NCBI RefSeq assembly: GCF_014190875.1
Contig: NZ_JACHVS010000001.1
Coordinates: 1,674,001-1,738,000, forward strand
Direction of reading: 5' to 3'
Origin: Paeniglutamicibacter cryotolerans
GTDB taxonomy: Bacteria > Actinomycetota > Actinomycetes > Actinomycetales > Micrococcaceae
DNA: 64,000 nt
Made by a program: the position numbers and the translations under genes. Shown piece after piece: positions 18,811 to 27,577 of the stretch. The notes under the pieces are model-generated. The model had not been told where the DNA came from. It did no database searches and saw only the letters and a program-made list of their open reading frames with translations. How positions within the stretch are numbered: the first letter of the stretch is position 1; each line of letters starts with the position of its first letter.

Positions 18811-19959
18811 GTGAGCATGCATACCAGTACGGGTGCGGGCCCGGTGCCCCGCCCTGTCGTAGCCTCGCTCCCTCGGTATTCGCGGGCGGCTGGCTTGGGA
18901 GCGGTGCGCTGGGTGGGATCCTCCAACGAATCCTGCATTGCGCCCTCTCCCGCGGCAGTGGCGGCGATGGCCGATGCCGCAACCCACGCCAACCGCTACC
19001 CGGGCATCACCGGGGAGCGGTTGGCGCAGGCGATAGCCGGCACCCTGGGCCTGGATGCGGGTCAGGTCGTGGTGGGCGGTGGATCGCTGGCCCTGCTCGG
19101 CCACATCCTGAGCGCCTACGCGCCGCCGGGTTCCTCGGTCATCCACGCTTGGCGCAGCTATGAGGCGTATCCGATTCTGATCGCCCTGGCCGGTGCCGAA
19201 TCGGTGCCGGTGGCACTGGATGGCGAGCACTACCACGACCTGGCGGCGATGGGGGAGGCCATTACCATCGGCACCCGCGTGGTGCTGGTGTGCAACCCTA
19301 ACAACCCGACGGGCACAGTGCTTGAACCCGGGGAGATCGAGGCGTTCCTCGAGAAGGTCCCGGGTCACGTGCTGGTGGTGTTGGACGAGGCCTACCGGGA
19401 ATTCAGCAGCCCGGAAGCCGAGTCGGGACGGCTGCTGGAACGCTACCCGAATCTGGTGATCCTGCGGACGTTTTCCAAGGCCTACGGACTGGCCGGGGCC
19501 CGCGCCGGGTACCTCCTTGCCGGACCCGGCGTCGCAGCGAACATCAGGGCCGTCGCGCCCCCGTTCGGTCTCAGCTCGCTGGCCGAGGCCGGAGCCCTTG
19601 CCGCTTGGGCGGATACGGAATACCTTGCCGAATCGGTGTCAGAGGTGGTCTCCGAGCGCGATTTCCTGCTGGCCGGGCTGCTGGCCCGGGGACTGCGCAT
19701 CCCGCCCAGCGGTGGAAACTTCCTCTGGATTCCTGCCGGCGCCCGCTCCCTGGATCTCGAGAGCTCCTGCGTGGCGCACGGGGTCTCGGTCCGCGCCTTC
19801 CCGGGCTCCGGGGTGCGCGTGACCATCTCGGTGAGGGACGCCTCGAATGCTGTCCTGGCCGCCATCGATGCGCTTCGGCCACAGCTACCGGGCGGACAAG
19901 CGGAACTCAGTGCGGTTCCGGCCGCTAACCATGACCACAGCACAGGAGGTGCCTCGTGA
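18811..19959 (+). CDS. HisC-like PLP-dependent aminotransferase
   Basis: This fold-type I aminotransferase of 382 residues resembles histidinol-phosphate/aromatic aminotransferases. Visible motifs are CNPNNPTGT, LDEAYREF, and FSKAYGLAGARAGY with the PLP-binding lysine. The C-terminal arginine region (SGVRVTISVR) binds the substrate carboxylate. The start is GTG 18811 with GAAGGGAAG upstream; ATG 18817 is an alternative. It is translationally coupled to the reductase gene (4-base overlap). In this locus it may transaminate the imported amino acid or a downstream product rather than act in histidine synthesis. Confidence 0.85.
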   Translation: MSMHTSTGAGPVPRPVVASLPRYSRAAGLGAVRWVGSSNESCIAPSPAAVAAMADAATHANRYPGITGERLAQAIAGTLGLDAGQVVVGGGSLALLGHILSAYAPPGSSVIHAWRSYEAYPILIALAGAESVPVALDGEHYHDLAAMGEAITIGTRVVLVCNPNNPTGTVLEPGEIEAFLEKVPGHVLVVLDEAYREFSSPEAESGRLLERYPNLVILRTFSKAYGLAGARAGYLLAGPGVAANIRAVAPPFGLSSLAEAGALAAWADTEYLAESVSEVVSERDFLLAGLLARGLRIPPSGGNFLWIPAGARSLDLESSCVAHGVSVRAFPGSGVRVTISVRDASNAVLAAIDALRPQLPGGQAELSAVPAANHDHSTGGAS

Positions 19960-20963
19960 GCACAACAATCGAAACAACAGTGGTTCCCGAACCACAGGTG
20001 GACCTGGGCATCGCCGATGACGGCTTCTTCGAGGTCGAAGTCGCCGAAATCCGCCCCGAAGCCGACGGCGTCCTCTCGCTGCACCTGGCCCACCCGGCCG
20101 GGAAGCCGCTGCCCGACTGGGCTCCGGGCTCCCATATCGACGTACTGCTGCCCAACGGGCTGCTGCGCCAGTACTCGCTGTGCTCCGAGGCCGGCGCCGG
20201 ACGCTGGCGCCTGGGCGTCCTGCGCGAGGCGGCGGGCCGCGGCGGATCGGCCTACGTGCACGATGACCTGCGTCCCGGGGCGCGGATCAAGGTCCGCGAA
20301 CCACGCAACAACTTCACCCTGAAACCGGCACCGGAGTACCTGTTCCTGGCCGGCGGCATCGGGATCACCCCGATCCTGCCGATGCTCGCCGCAGCGCAGG
20401 AATCGGGGATCCCGTGGCGCCTGGTCTACATGGGCCGCTCCCGGAGTTCGATGGCGTTCCTTTCCGAGCTGGAGCGGTTCGGGGACAAGGTGCAGGTGCA
20501 TGCCGATGACGAGGCGGGCTTGTTCCCGCTGAAGGACCTGCTGCAGGCCCCGGATGCCGGCTTCCACACCTACGTGTGCGGCCCGGGCCCGCTGCTGGAC
20601 TTCATTTCCTCGCTGACCAGCGCGTGGGACGACCAGAAGCGTTTCCACTTCGAGCGTTTCGTCGCCGATCCCGCCGCCACGGCACCGGCTGCCGGGGACC
20701 ACGAGTTCACCGTCGAGACCACCGAGGGCATCGAGGTCCAGGTGCCGGTGGGCACCAGCATCCTGGACGCGCTGGCCGGCGCCGGGGTGCCGGTGCTGAA
20801 CTCCTGCCGCGAGGGCATCTGCGGTACCTGTGAGACCACGGTGGTCTCCGGGGAGATCGACCACCGTGATTCGCTGCTCTCGGAGGAGGAACGCGAGGCA
20901 GGGGAGACCATGATGATCTGCGTGTCCCGGTGCAAGGGCCTGCGCATGATCCTGGACCTCTAG
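19956..20963 (+). CDS. Phthalate-dioxygenase-reductase-type flavoprotein with 2Fe-2S domain
   Basis: This 335-residue reductase has three domains in the VanB/PDR order: a flavin domain with RQYSLC (about residue 70), an NAD(P)H domain with GGIGITPILPML and VCGPGPLLDF, and a C-terminal plant-type ferredoxin domain with CREGICGTCE plus a fourth cysteine near 322. It transfers electrons from NADH through FMN and 2Fe-2S to an oxygenase. No Rieske oxygenase is encoded nearby, so the divergent P450 is the most obvious acceptor. The start is GTG 19956. It is the last gene of the operon and is followed by a strong terminator. Confidence 0.92.
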   Translation: MSTTIETTVVPEPQVDLGIADDGFFEVEVAEIRPEADGVLSLHLAHPAGKPLPDWAPGSHIDVLLPNGLLRQYSLCSEAGAGRWRLGVLREAAGRGGSAYVHDDLRPGARIKVREPRNNFTLKPAPEYLFLAGGIGITPILPMLAAAQESGIPWRLVYMGRSRSSMAFLSELERFGDKVQVHADDEAGLFPLKDLLQAPDAGFHTYVCGPGPLLDFISSLTSAWDDQKRFHFERFVADPAATAPAAGDHEFTVETTEGIEVQVPVGTSILDALAGAGVPVLNSCREGICGTCETTVVSGEIDHRDSLLSEEEREAGETMMICVSRCKGLRMILDL

Positions 20964-20981
20964 AGCCGGGTTCCGGTGACG

Positions 20982-21027
20982 GGCCGCCAGGTGGCGGGGC
21001 AATTGCTCCGCCACCTGGCGGCCTTTT
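20982..21027 (+). terminator. Terminator of the ammonia-lyase operon
   Basis: A perfect 16-bp repeat (20982-20997 and 21008-21023) with a 10-base loop is followed by TTTT. It lies 19 bases after the reductase stop. Confidence 0.9.
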
Positions 21028-21044
21028 CGTGTCTTCGGTGACGG

Positions 21045-21365
21045 TCAGCGGCCCAGCCGGAAGAAGGAGCTGCCGTTGCGCTGGTGGGCTCCGGGCACGA
21101 GGACCAGCCCGGCATCCGGGTTGAACTGCACCGCTGCGCCCGGAGCGCCCTCCAGCGCGGCGGCCAGGGCCTGGATGTCGGCGGCGGGCAGGATCCAATC
21201 CATGCCGGAGGTGCCCAGATGTACCGTGGCGGAATCCGGGCAAAGGCGCAGCCATGCTTCGATCCAGTCGCCGGGGAAGCGCTGGGCTCCCGGGATCGGG
21301 AGCCCAGGGGCGGCGGATAGTTGCGTGGTGGAGGCTGGGTATTGGCGGCTGGCTGTGCGGCCCAT
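21045..21365 (-). CDS. Small hypothetical protein with conserved leader
   Basis: This is a predicted 106-residue protein of unknown function. The C-terminal 80 residues look protein-like (DWIEAWLRLCP, MDWILPAADIQALAAAL, NPDAGLVLVPG) and end with SSFFRLGR. The pattern of an alternating hydrophobic strand, a proline-alanine helix and a VP-containing strand is loosely shared with the small protein at 46379-46678, and both genes have the same upstream leader. The start at ATG 21365 is uncertain; an in-frame ATG at 21443 overlaps the leader. A start at ATG ACG AAG (21424), conserved in both leaders, would be in a different frame here, so this copy may be frameshifted. Confidence 0.5.
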   Translation of the reverse strand: MGRTASRQYPASTTQLSAAPGLPIPGAQRFPGDWIEAWLRLCPDSATVHLGTSGMDWILPAADIQALAAALEGAPGAAVQFNPDAGLVLVPGAHQRNGSSFFRLGR

Positions 21366-21418
21366 GGCGTATCCCGTTCGGGGTTGTCCTTGCCCGCCGG
21401 CGGCTGCCGCACGGGCCG

Positions 21419-21513
21419 CTTCGTCATCCGAACCACCCGGCAAACAACGTTCGGGTTGGTCCTTGGCGGGTCGGAGCCTTGCGTGGTTACGCAGCCAAGA
21501 GTCTTGAAGCTGG
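21419..21513 (-). promoter_or_regulatory. Conserved leader element, copy A
   Basis: Read on the minus strand, this 95-base block shares ordered identical segments with copy B at 46730-46810: CCAGCTTCAAGA, GCTCCGAC, ACCAACCC and a 20-base block ending in ATGACGAAG (21419-21438). A hairpin CCAACCCG with CGGGTGG can form here, and the matching hairpin in copy B pairs CCCC with GGGG, a compensatory change. A second small hairpin is TTCG-GATGA-CGAA. The GGGTGG strand could be a ribosome site hidden in the first stem. Function is unknown. Confidence 0.5.
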
Positions 21514-21543
21514 GTTCAACATTACGGGCAATCCGCGTGTCCG

Positions 21544-21593
21544 CAAAAACCGCGAGCCCCGGCGCCGACGCACAGTGTCATCGGAACCGGGGC
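21544..21593 (-). terminator. Terminator of the SNF2 helicase gene
   Basis: On the minus strand, GCCCCGG and CCGGGGC (21587-21593 and 21556-21562 on plus) enclose an inner CCGA/TCGG pairing, and a T run (21545-21549) follows. It lies about 35 bases after the helicase stop and just upstream of leader copy A. Confidence 0.65.
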
Positions 21594-21627
21594 GCGCCGC
21601 ACGGGTGTTGCCCCGGCTGACGTGCGG

Positions 21628-24600
21628 TCAGTCGCGCAGCAGTTCGCGGATGTCCTCGGCGTTCAGGACGGTGCCGAAACCCTCGCCCTCGTCCATCACC
21701 GAGGAGATCAGCTGGCGCTTGGAATCCTGCAGGGCAACCACCTTCTCTTCAATGGTGTCCTTGGCGACCAGACGGTAGACCATCACGTTCCGCGTCTGCC
21801 CAATGCGGTGGGCGCGGTCCACTGCCTGCGATTCCGCAGCCGGGTTCCACCACGGGTCAAGCAGGAAGCAGTAATCAGCTTCGGTGAGGTTCAGCCCGAA
21901 TCCGCCGGCCTTCAATGAGATCAGGAAGACCGGGGCCTTGCCAGACTTGAATTCGTCGATGACCTCGGCGCGTTTGCGCGTCGAACCGTCCAGGTAGGCG
22001 AATTCCACGCCGCCCTCGGTCAAGCGATCCGCCGCCTTCTTCAGGAACGAGGTGAACTGGCTGAAGATCAGCGCGCGGTGGCCCTCGGCCAGCACGTCCT
22101 CGAGCTGCTCGAAGAGCACGTCGAGCTTGGCGCTGGGGGTATTCGCGTATTCCTCGTCCACGAGGGAAGCGTCGAGCGAGAGCATACGCAACAACGTCAG
22201 CGACTGGAAGATCGTGAACCTGTTCTTATCCATGTCATCGACCAGCTGCAGGATCTTCTGGCGTTCGCGCTGCAGATGCGTGTCATAGATCCGCCGGTGC
22301 TTGGGCGAGAGCTCGACGTGCAGCACCTGTTCCTGCTTCGGCGGCAGGTCGGTGACCACCGCATCCTTGGTACGACGCAACATGAACGGACGGACCCGGC
22401 GTTTGAGCCGTCCCAGCGGCTCGGTGGATCCCTGCTTCTCGATGGGGCGCTGGTAGTTCTCGGCGAACTTCACCGCCGAGGGGAAGAGCCCGGGGGAGAC
22501 GATGGCGAAGATCGACCACAGTTCCATCAAGTTGTTTTCCATCGGCGTACCGGTAATGGCCAGCTTGAAGCGGGTGTTCAGGTCGCGTGCCGCATGGTGC
22601 GCCTTGGTGGCCTTGTTTTTCACGAACTGGGCCTCGTCCAGGAACAGTCCGGCCCATTCGATGTCCTGGTAGGCGTCGGCATCCAGCCGGAACAGCGTGT
22701 AGCTGGTGATCAGCACATCGTGCCCGGCGGCAAGTTCCGCCAGCGAGCTGGCAGCCCGAGCCTCGGTATCGGTGACCGCGACGACCTTCAGCTCGGGGGC
22801 GAAGCGCTTGGCCTCGATGGCCCAGTTGGAGACGACGGACGTCGGCGCGACCACCAGGAAGGGGGCCGGACGCAGCGCATCCGCCGCGTACTTCACTGCC
22901 GGTTCGCCCGGAGCGGCGATTCCGCCGGTGGCCCACACCTCGCGGGCATGGAGCATCAGTGCGAGGGCCTGCAAGGTCTTGCCCAGGCCCATGTCGTCGG
23001 CGAGTACCCCGCCCAGCCCATTGGACCAGAGTGATGCCAGCCAGGCGAAGCCCTCGCGCTGGTAGGGTCGCAATTCGGCGTTCAGGCCGGTGGGGAGCCG
23101 CACGTTGCTGGCATCGGCCAGGTGAAGCAGCGAGCCGACCGCAGAATTCCAGGAGTCGGGACCCTCGGTGTGGGTCGCCAGAGCGTCGAGTTCCTCCCAG
23201 AAGGACGCCTGGTAACGGGTGATGCTCAGATCATGGTTCTTGTCCGACAGCGCGCCGGCCTCGCCGACCAACAGCCGCAGCTTGTCGAACAGCGGGTGGG
23301 CAAGGGAGAAATAGCTCTTGTCGGGCATGAGCAACTTGTCCTGGCCGCGTGAGAGCGCCCGCAGGATGTCGGCGAAGGGGATCCGGCGTTCGCCGATGGA
23401 GATGATCAGGCCCAGGTCGAACCAGTCGCGGCGGTCCGATTCCACCGTGGTGACGGTCAGTTCCGGAGTCTCGGTGAGTTCGAGGAATTCCGGGCGCTCG
23501 CCCTTCTCCTCGAGCCGGATGCCCGCTACCTCCGCGAGGGCAGGCAGCGTGTGGCGCACGAAATCGACGGTGTCCAGTCCGCGCAGGGTCCGCGGTGCAA
23601 GTACCCGGGATTCGAGGGCGGGGAAGCGACCCAGGATCTCCAGTGCGGCGCGTTCGAGCCGGGTTTCGGCCTGGACATCCCGGGCGTCGGCTTCCACGGA
23701 GTAACCGCCGTAGTCGAAGCCCCAGTCGAGGTCGACCGCGTCCTTTGCCGAGTACTTCACCTTGGCCACCAGCACCGGAGGCAGGATCCGGGGCAGCTGT
23801 ACGGAGTCGTCGATGCTGCGCACGGCGAGCCGGCGGCCCAACCGCGGGTAGAGCTTCGTCATGAAGTCCGGGATATCGGATTCCGGGACCTGGACGGAGC
23901 TGGGACTGCGCAGCATTTCCAGTTCGGTGTCGCGCAAGCCCCCGGGGACCGGGGCTATGACAATCAGGTTCTGGTCGGGTGTCGAAGCGTAGACGCCGTG
24001 GTTGCCGATGGAACCCGCAGCGGAGTCGGGCCCCAGCGGGATGTCGATGTCGCCAAGCTGCATCCACGGGATCAATTCGATGCCGGCGTCCGTCTTTTCC
24101 GCGGCCAGGGCGACCGTTGCCTGGCTCAGGACCCTGACCTGTTGTTCGGAGCGGATCCCGATCAGCGAGATGCCGAGCTTCGTCGCTTCGTCCATCAGCG
24201 GCCAGAGCAGCAGTGAGGAGAACTCGTCGAGGTACAGCCAGTCGTTGTCTTCGCCGAAGTACAGCTGACCGGTGGCGCGGTAGAGCGGGACGAACTGGCA
24301 GAACCAGCGGTGCTGTTCCGCGTCCAGGTTCAGCCCGAAGGTCTTGAAGCTGATCGTGTTCCACTTCAGGTTCCCGCGCACCCAACGTTCGTTGCCCGAG
24401 CGGACCATGGGCCGCACGCCGAGGCGCCAGCGCCGCTTGGCCGCCTTCTGGTGCCCGACGCCGGAGCCCGGGGCCCACTGCCGGTGCGCGGCAACTGTCG
24501 TGTCCTGGAGATCGAATTGCAGGGCCATGTCCTGCAGCGGCAGCCTGTCCGTGGAACGCGGGGCGGATGTGGGCGCGGCCGTGGCCTTGGATGCGCGCAG

Positions 24601-24981
24601 CAGTTCGTTGAGGGATTCCTGCCAGGCCGGGGTGGCTGAGGCGGCGCTGTTCTTGAAGAACACGTCCTTGGCCCGAAGATGCAGCGTGTTGCAGTAAATG
24701 AGGAGGGCTGCGGCATGCTTGCAGTTCTCCGCCTCGGGGCAGTTGCAGGTGGTGGAATCGACCAGCCAGGCGCCGGCCTTGTCCTTGAGGGCCGCCTGCG
24801 TCCGGTAGGGTACCGCGGCTGACCCGACGACGAGCGCCGAAAGCGTCCTTTGCTCCGGGGCCCAGCTGAAGTCCTGGAGCTGATCGGCGCTGGCGTACCC
24901 CTTGCCGCGGGTAAAGGCAGCTCCTCCGACGGCGCGCAGGATTTCGCGTGCGTCGACCATCGGGTACTCGTTTTCGATCAT
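21628..24981 (-). CDS. SNF2-family DNA-dependent ATPase with SWIM zinc finger
   Basis: This 1,117-residue protein has an N-terminal SWIM zinc finger (C79xC81, C87xH89 in CNCPEAENCKH), a central DUF3670-like bacterial region, and a C-terminal SNF2/RapA-type motor. Motor motifs are DDMGLGKT (about residue 660), LDEAQFVKN as the DEAH-like box, TGTPMENN, SQFTSFL, FLISLKAGGFGLNLT and RAHRIGQ. Bacterial SNF2 proteins of this kind are linked to chromatin-like remodelling or RNA-polymerase recycling; the exact role is unproven. The AGGAGG directly abuts ATG 24981; ATG 24963, 18 bases on, may be the real start. Confidence 0.92.
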   Translation of the reverse strand: MIENEYPMVDAREILRAVGGAAFTRGKGYASADQLQDFSWAPEQRTLSALVVGSAAVPYRTQAALKDKAGAWLVDSTTCNCPEAENCKHAAALLIYCNTLHLRAKDVFFKNSAASATPAWQESLNELLRASKATAAPTSAPRSTDRLPLQDMALQFDLQDTTVAAHRQWAPGSGVGHQKAAKRRWRLGVRPMVRSGNERWVRGNLKWNTISFKTFGLNLDAEQHRWFCQFVPLYRATGQLYFGEDNDWLYLDEFSSLLLWPLMDEATKLGISLIGIRSEQQVRVLSQATVALAAEKTDAGIELIPWMQLGDIDIPLGPDSAAGSIGNHGVYASTPDQNLIVIAPVPGGLRDTELEMLRSPSSVQVPESDIPDFMTKLYPRLGRRLAVRSIDDSVQLPRILPPVLVAKVKYSAKDAVDLDWGFDYGGYSVEADARDVQAETRLERAALEILGRFPALESRVLAPRTLRGLDTVDFVRHTLPALAEVAGIRLEEKGERPEFLELTETPELTVTTVESDRRDWFDLGLIISIGERRIPFADILRALSRGQDKLLMPDKSYFSLAHPLFDKLRLLVGEAGALSDKNHDLSITRYQASFWEELDALATHTEGPDSWNSAVGSLLHLADASNVRLPTGLNAELRPYQREGFAWLASLWSNGLGGVLADDMGLGKTLQALALMLHAREVWATGGIAAPGEPAVKYAADALRPAPFLVVAPTSVVSNWAIEAKRFAPELKVVAVTDTEARAASSLAELAAGHDVLITSYTLFRLDADAYQDIEWAGLFLDEAQFVKNKATKAHHAARDLNTRFKLAITGTPMENNLMELWSIFAIVSPGLFPSAVKFAENYQRPIEKQGSTEPLGRLKRRVRPFMLRRTKDAVVTDLPPKQEQVLHVELSPKHRRIYDTHLQRERQKILQLVDDMDKNRFTIFQSLTLLRMLSLDASLVDEEYANTPSAKLDVLFEQLEDVLAEGHRALIFSQFTSFLKKAADRLTEGGVEFAYLDGSTRKRAEVIDEFKSGKAPVFLISLKAGGFGLNLTEADYCFLLDPWWNPAAESQAVDRAHRIGQTRNVMVYRLVAKDTIEEKVVALQDSKRQLISSVMDEGEGFGTVLNAEDIRELLRD

Positions 24982-25148
24982 CCTCCTATCGTTTCACGTT
25001 CCGGGCCCTACGGACGAACCAGCAGCACCCGTGTGCACGCTCCGTGACGCTCCCGCGCCCGGGGTGGGGCGCAGGGCCGATCCGCGGCGCATCGGATCGG
25101 GAAAAACCATCCACCGCGGGGCCATCGCACAGGTAGGCTGGGCGAACC

Positions 25149-26327
25149 ATGAATGCGACACCGGCACTGCGTCCCATGCCGCGGCAGGTGGACATCGATT
25201 CCCTGGCCGCATTCGATGAACATGCCCGGATGGCACTGGACCGGCCCCCCGGCAAATACCACGCCTCGATGCGCGGATGGCACGTCCAATCGGTTGACCT
25301 GCGCCATCGGGCCGGGATGCTTGAACTCCTGGATCCGGCGGGCTCGGTCTTCCTGGGCTGCGAGCTGAAGCCGGCCAGCGCGCAGTTGCTGAGCCACGGC
25401 GGGGCGCTGATCTTTCCGGAGATTCCCGGGATCCCCTTCGACATGTACCGGCCCGAGCTCTACAGCGGGCCCGAACTATTCGCCGGCATCCCGACCAAGG
25501 GCTACGAGCAGACACCCGATGCGCGGATCTACGCCTGGAGCCACCACCGGCTCGGTGCCGGTGCCCATGATTCGCTGAATGCCGCACTGGCCACGACCCT
25601 GCACGACCATGCGATCGGAAGCGCCCTCGAATCGGCGCTGGAGTCAGGAGCCCTGTCGGAAAACCCCGTCGTGGGGCTGATGGGCGGACATGCGCAGGAG
25701 CGCGGGACGGCAGGGTTCAGGAATGCCGCCTTGTTGGGCCGGGCGCTCGCGCGGGCCGGCTTCACCGTCGCCACCGGCGGTGGCCCGGGTGCCATGGAAG
25801 CGGCCAACCTCGGCGCCTACTTGTCGGCACATCCCGATGCGGCACTGGACAGTGCGCTGGGCCAGTTGGCGGGTGCCCCGTCGTTCACGCCCTCGGTGAC
25901 GGTCTGGGCCCGCCTCGCCATGGACGTGCTCGCGCGCTTTCCCGGGGGGGCGGTGAACCTGGGCATCCCGACCTGGTCCTACGGGCACGAGCCGCCGAAC
26001 CTTTTTGCCACCCATATTGCCAAGTATTTCGCCAATGCGATCCGCGAGGCCGTGCTGCTGGAGAAGTGCACGGGAGGCATCGTGTTCATGCCCGGTGCCG
26101 CCGGCACGGTGCAGGAGGTTTTCCAGGACGCCTGTGAGAACTACTACGGCGTCCCGGGGACCATCACCCCGATGGTGCTGGTCGGCGTCGAGCATTGGAC
26201 CCGGACGTTGCCGGCCTGGCCGTTGTTGCGTGCGCTGGCCGCCGGCCGGGGACTCGAGGCCCACATCCACCTGGTCGACGATGCCGCCGAGGCCGTTGCG
26301 GTGATATCCCGGGAGGCGGGCCGTTAG
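25149..26327 (+). CDS. LOG-like Rossmann-fold nucleotide-binding protein
   Basis: This 392-residue protein has a C-terminal LOG/TIGR00730-like domain with VGLMGGHAQERG, TGGGPGAMEAAN and PGAAGTVQEVFQ. In cytokinin-activating LOG enzymes the last motif reads PGGxGTxxE; here the second glycine is alanine but the catalytic-type glutamate is kept. The N-terminal 150 residues have no recognised domain. The family includes phosphoribohydrolases and lysine-decarboxylase-misannotated proteins. The gene stands alone with its own upstream gap of 167 bases. Confidence 0.75.
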   Translation: MNATPALRPMPRQVDIDSLAAFDEHARMALDRPPGKYHASMRGWHVQSVDLRHRAGMLELLDPAGSVFLGCELKPASAQLLSHGGALIFPEIPGIPFDMYRPELYSGPELFAGIPTKGYEQTPDARIYAWSHHRLGAGAHDSLNAALATTLHDHAIGSALESALESGALSENPVVGLMGGHAQERGTAGFRNAALLGRALARAGFTVATGGGPGAMEAANLGAYLSAHPDAALDSALGQLAGAPSFTPSVTVWARLAMDVLARFPGGAVNLGIPTWSYGHEPPNLFATHIAKYFANAIREAVLLEKCTGGIVFMPGAAGTVQEVFQDACENYYGVPGTITPMVLVGVEHWTRTLPAWPLLRALAAGRGLEAHIHLVDDAAEAVAVISREAGR

Positions 26328-26451
26328 CCGAATTGAGCCGGATTTGTCAGCGGGGTGGGCCAGGGGCTGGCAGGCCCTGCTGCTGCCTGCTCCCGGTCGA
26401 CCCTGGAAGCGGGCGTCGACCTTCCCGCACGCCGATAATCCGTTGTAAATA

Positions 26452-26477
26452 TGTCAGTACAAACCTTTGACAGGACA
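26452..26477 (+). promoter_or_regulatory. IolR-type operator pair before iolC
   Basis: TGTCAGTACA (26452-26461) and TGACAGGACA (26468-26477) each match the remembered Corynebacterium IolR consensus KGWCHTRACA at 9 of 10 positions on the complementary strand. The second site overlaps a TTGACA -35 element (26467-26472), which fits repression of iolC transcription. Confidence 0.6.
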
Positions 26478-26578
26478 AAGTTTTTGAGGCAGAGTACTTG
26501 TTGTGGCTTGACTCACAGGCCATCTACCTCCGTCCCCGAGGCGTTTATTCGGCAATGACAGAAAGGACGTCGATCCGC

Positions 26579-27577
26579 GTGACCCACGACGTGCTCACCA
26601 TTGGACGCATCAGCGTCGACGTCTACCCGAACGAGATCGGTATTCCGCTGGGCGAGGTCAACACCTTCGGCAAATACCTGGGCGGATCGGCCACGAACGT
26701 GGCGGTCGCCGCGGCCCGTCACGGGCGCAGTAGTTCGGTCATCACCCGGGTCGGCGACGACGAATTTGGACGTTATCTGGAGCGCGAACTCGACAAGTTC
26801 TCCGTCGACCGCAGCCACGTGCGCCGCATCGACGGGATGCAGACCCCCGTCACCTTCTGCGCGATCATGCCGCCGGATGACTTCCCGCTCTACTTCTACG
26901 GCCGCCTGCCCACGGCGCCGGATTGGAAGATCCAAGCGGACGAGCTGGACCTGGACGCCATCCGGTCGGCACGCATCTTCTGGTCCACCGTCACCGGCCT
27001 CAGCCAGGAGCCCAGCGCCGCGGCGCACATCGCGGCCCATGAGGTCCGCGACCGCAACGCCCTGACCGAGGGTCAGCACACCATCCTTGACCTCGACTAT
27101 CGCCCGATGTTCTGGGAATCCGCCGAAGCGGCGCGGGCTCGGATCGCCCAAGTCCTGCCGCACGTGACCGTCGCGATCGGAAACGACACCGAATGCGCGG
27201 TCGCCGTGGGCGCCGGAACCCCCGATGAGCAGGCCGACCGGCTGCTGGCCGCGGGCGTGGAAATCGCCGTGGTCAAGCTCGGACCCGCGGGCGTCATGGC
27301 AAAGACCCGCACCGAACGCGTCGTCTCGGCACCGGTGCCCGTTCAAACGGTCAACGGACTCGGGGCCGGCGACTCCTTCGGCGGGGCCTTCTGCCACGGC
27401 TTGCTATCGGGCTGGCCCCTGGAAGAGATCCTGGACTACGCCAACGCGGCGGGTGCCATCGTCGCCTCCCGGCTGGCCTGCTCCGATGACATGCCCACCC
27501 CGTCCGAGGTCAACGGATTGCTGGCCGAACGCGGCCGCAACGTTCCCGGCCTACTCACCAGCGAGGTCTCGGAATGA
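26579..27577 (+). CDS. iolC: 5-dehydro-2-deoxygluconokinase
   Basis: IolC phosphorylates 5-dehydro-2-deoxy-D-gluconate in myo-inositol catabolism. The 332-residue PfkB-family protein begins HDVLTIGRISVDVYPNEIG, a typical IolC N-terminus. It keeps the glycine-rich GKYLGGSATNVAVAAARHG and the catalytic anion-hole motif NGLGAGDSFGGAF with the aspartate base. GTG 26579 is chosen because AGAAAGGA sits 11 bases upstream and the family N-terminus starts there; ATG 26555 is an alternative. Its stop overlaps the next gene by 4 bases. Two IolR-type sites precede it. Confidence 0.92.
   Translation: MTHDVLTIGRISVDVYPNEIGIPLGEVNTFGKYLGGSATNVAVAAARHGRSSSVITRVGDDEFGRYLERELDKFSVDRSHVRRIDGMQTPVTFCAIMPPDDFPLYFYGRLPTAPDWKIQADELDLDAIRSARIFWSTVTGLSQEPSAAAHIAAHEVRDRNALTEGQHTILDLDYRPMFWESAEAARARIAQVLPHVTVAIGNDTECAVAVGAGTPDEQADRLLAAGVEIAVVKLGPAGVMAKTRTERVVSAPVPVQTVNGLGAGDSFGGAFCHGLLSGWPLEEILDYANAAGAIVASRLACSDDMPTPSEVNGLLAERGRNVPGLLTSEVSE

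Noticed and set aside
20960..21436. 158-codon minus-strand frame starting at the conserved ATG ACG AAG in leader copy A
   Set aside because: It runs out of frame with the protein-like sequence of the small gene and through the reductase terminator. It was kept only as a hint that copy A may be frameshifted.
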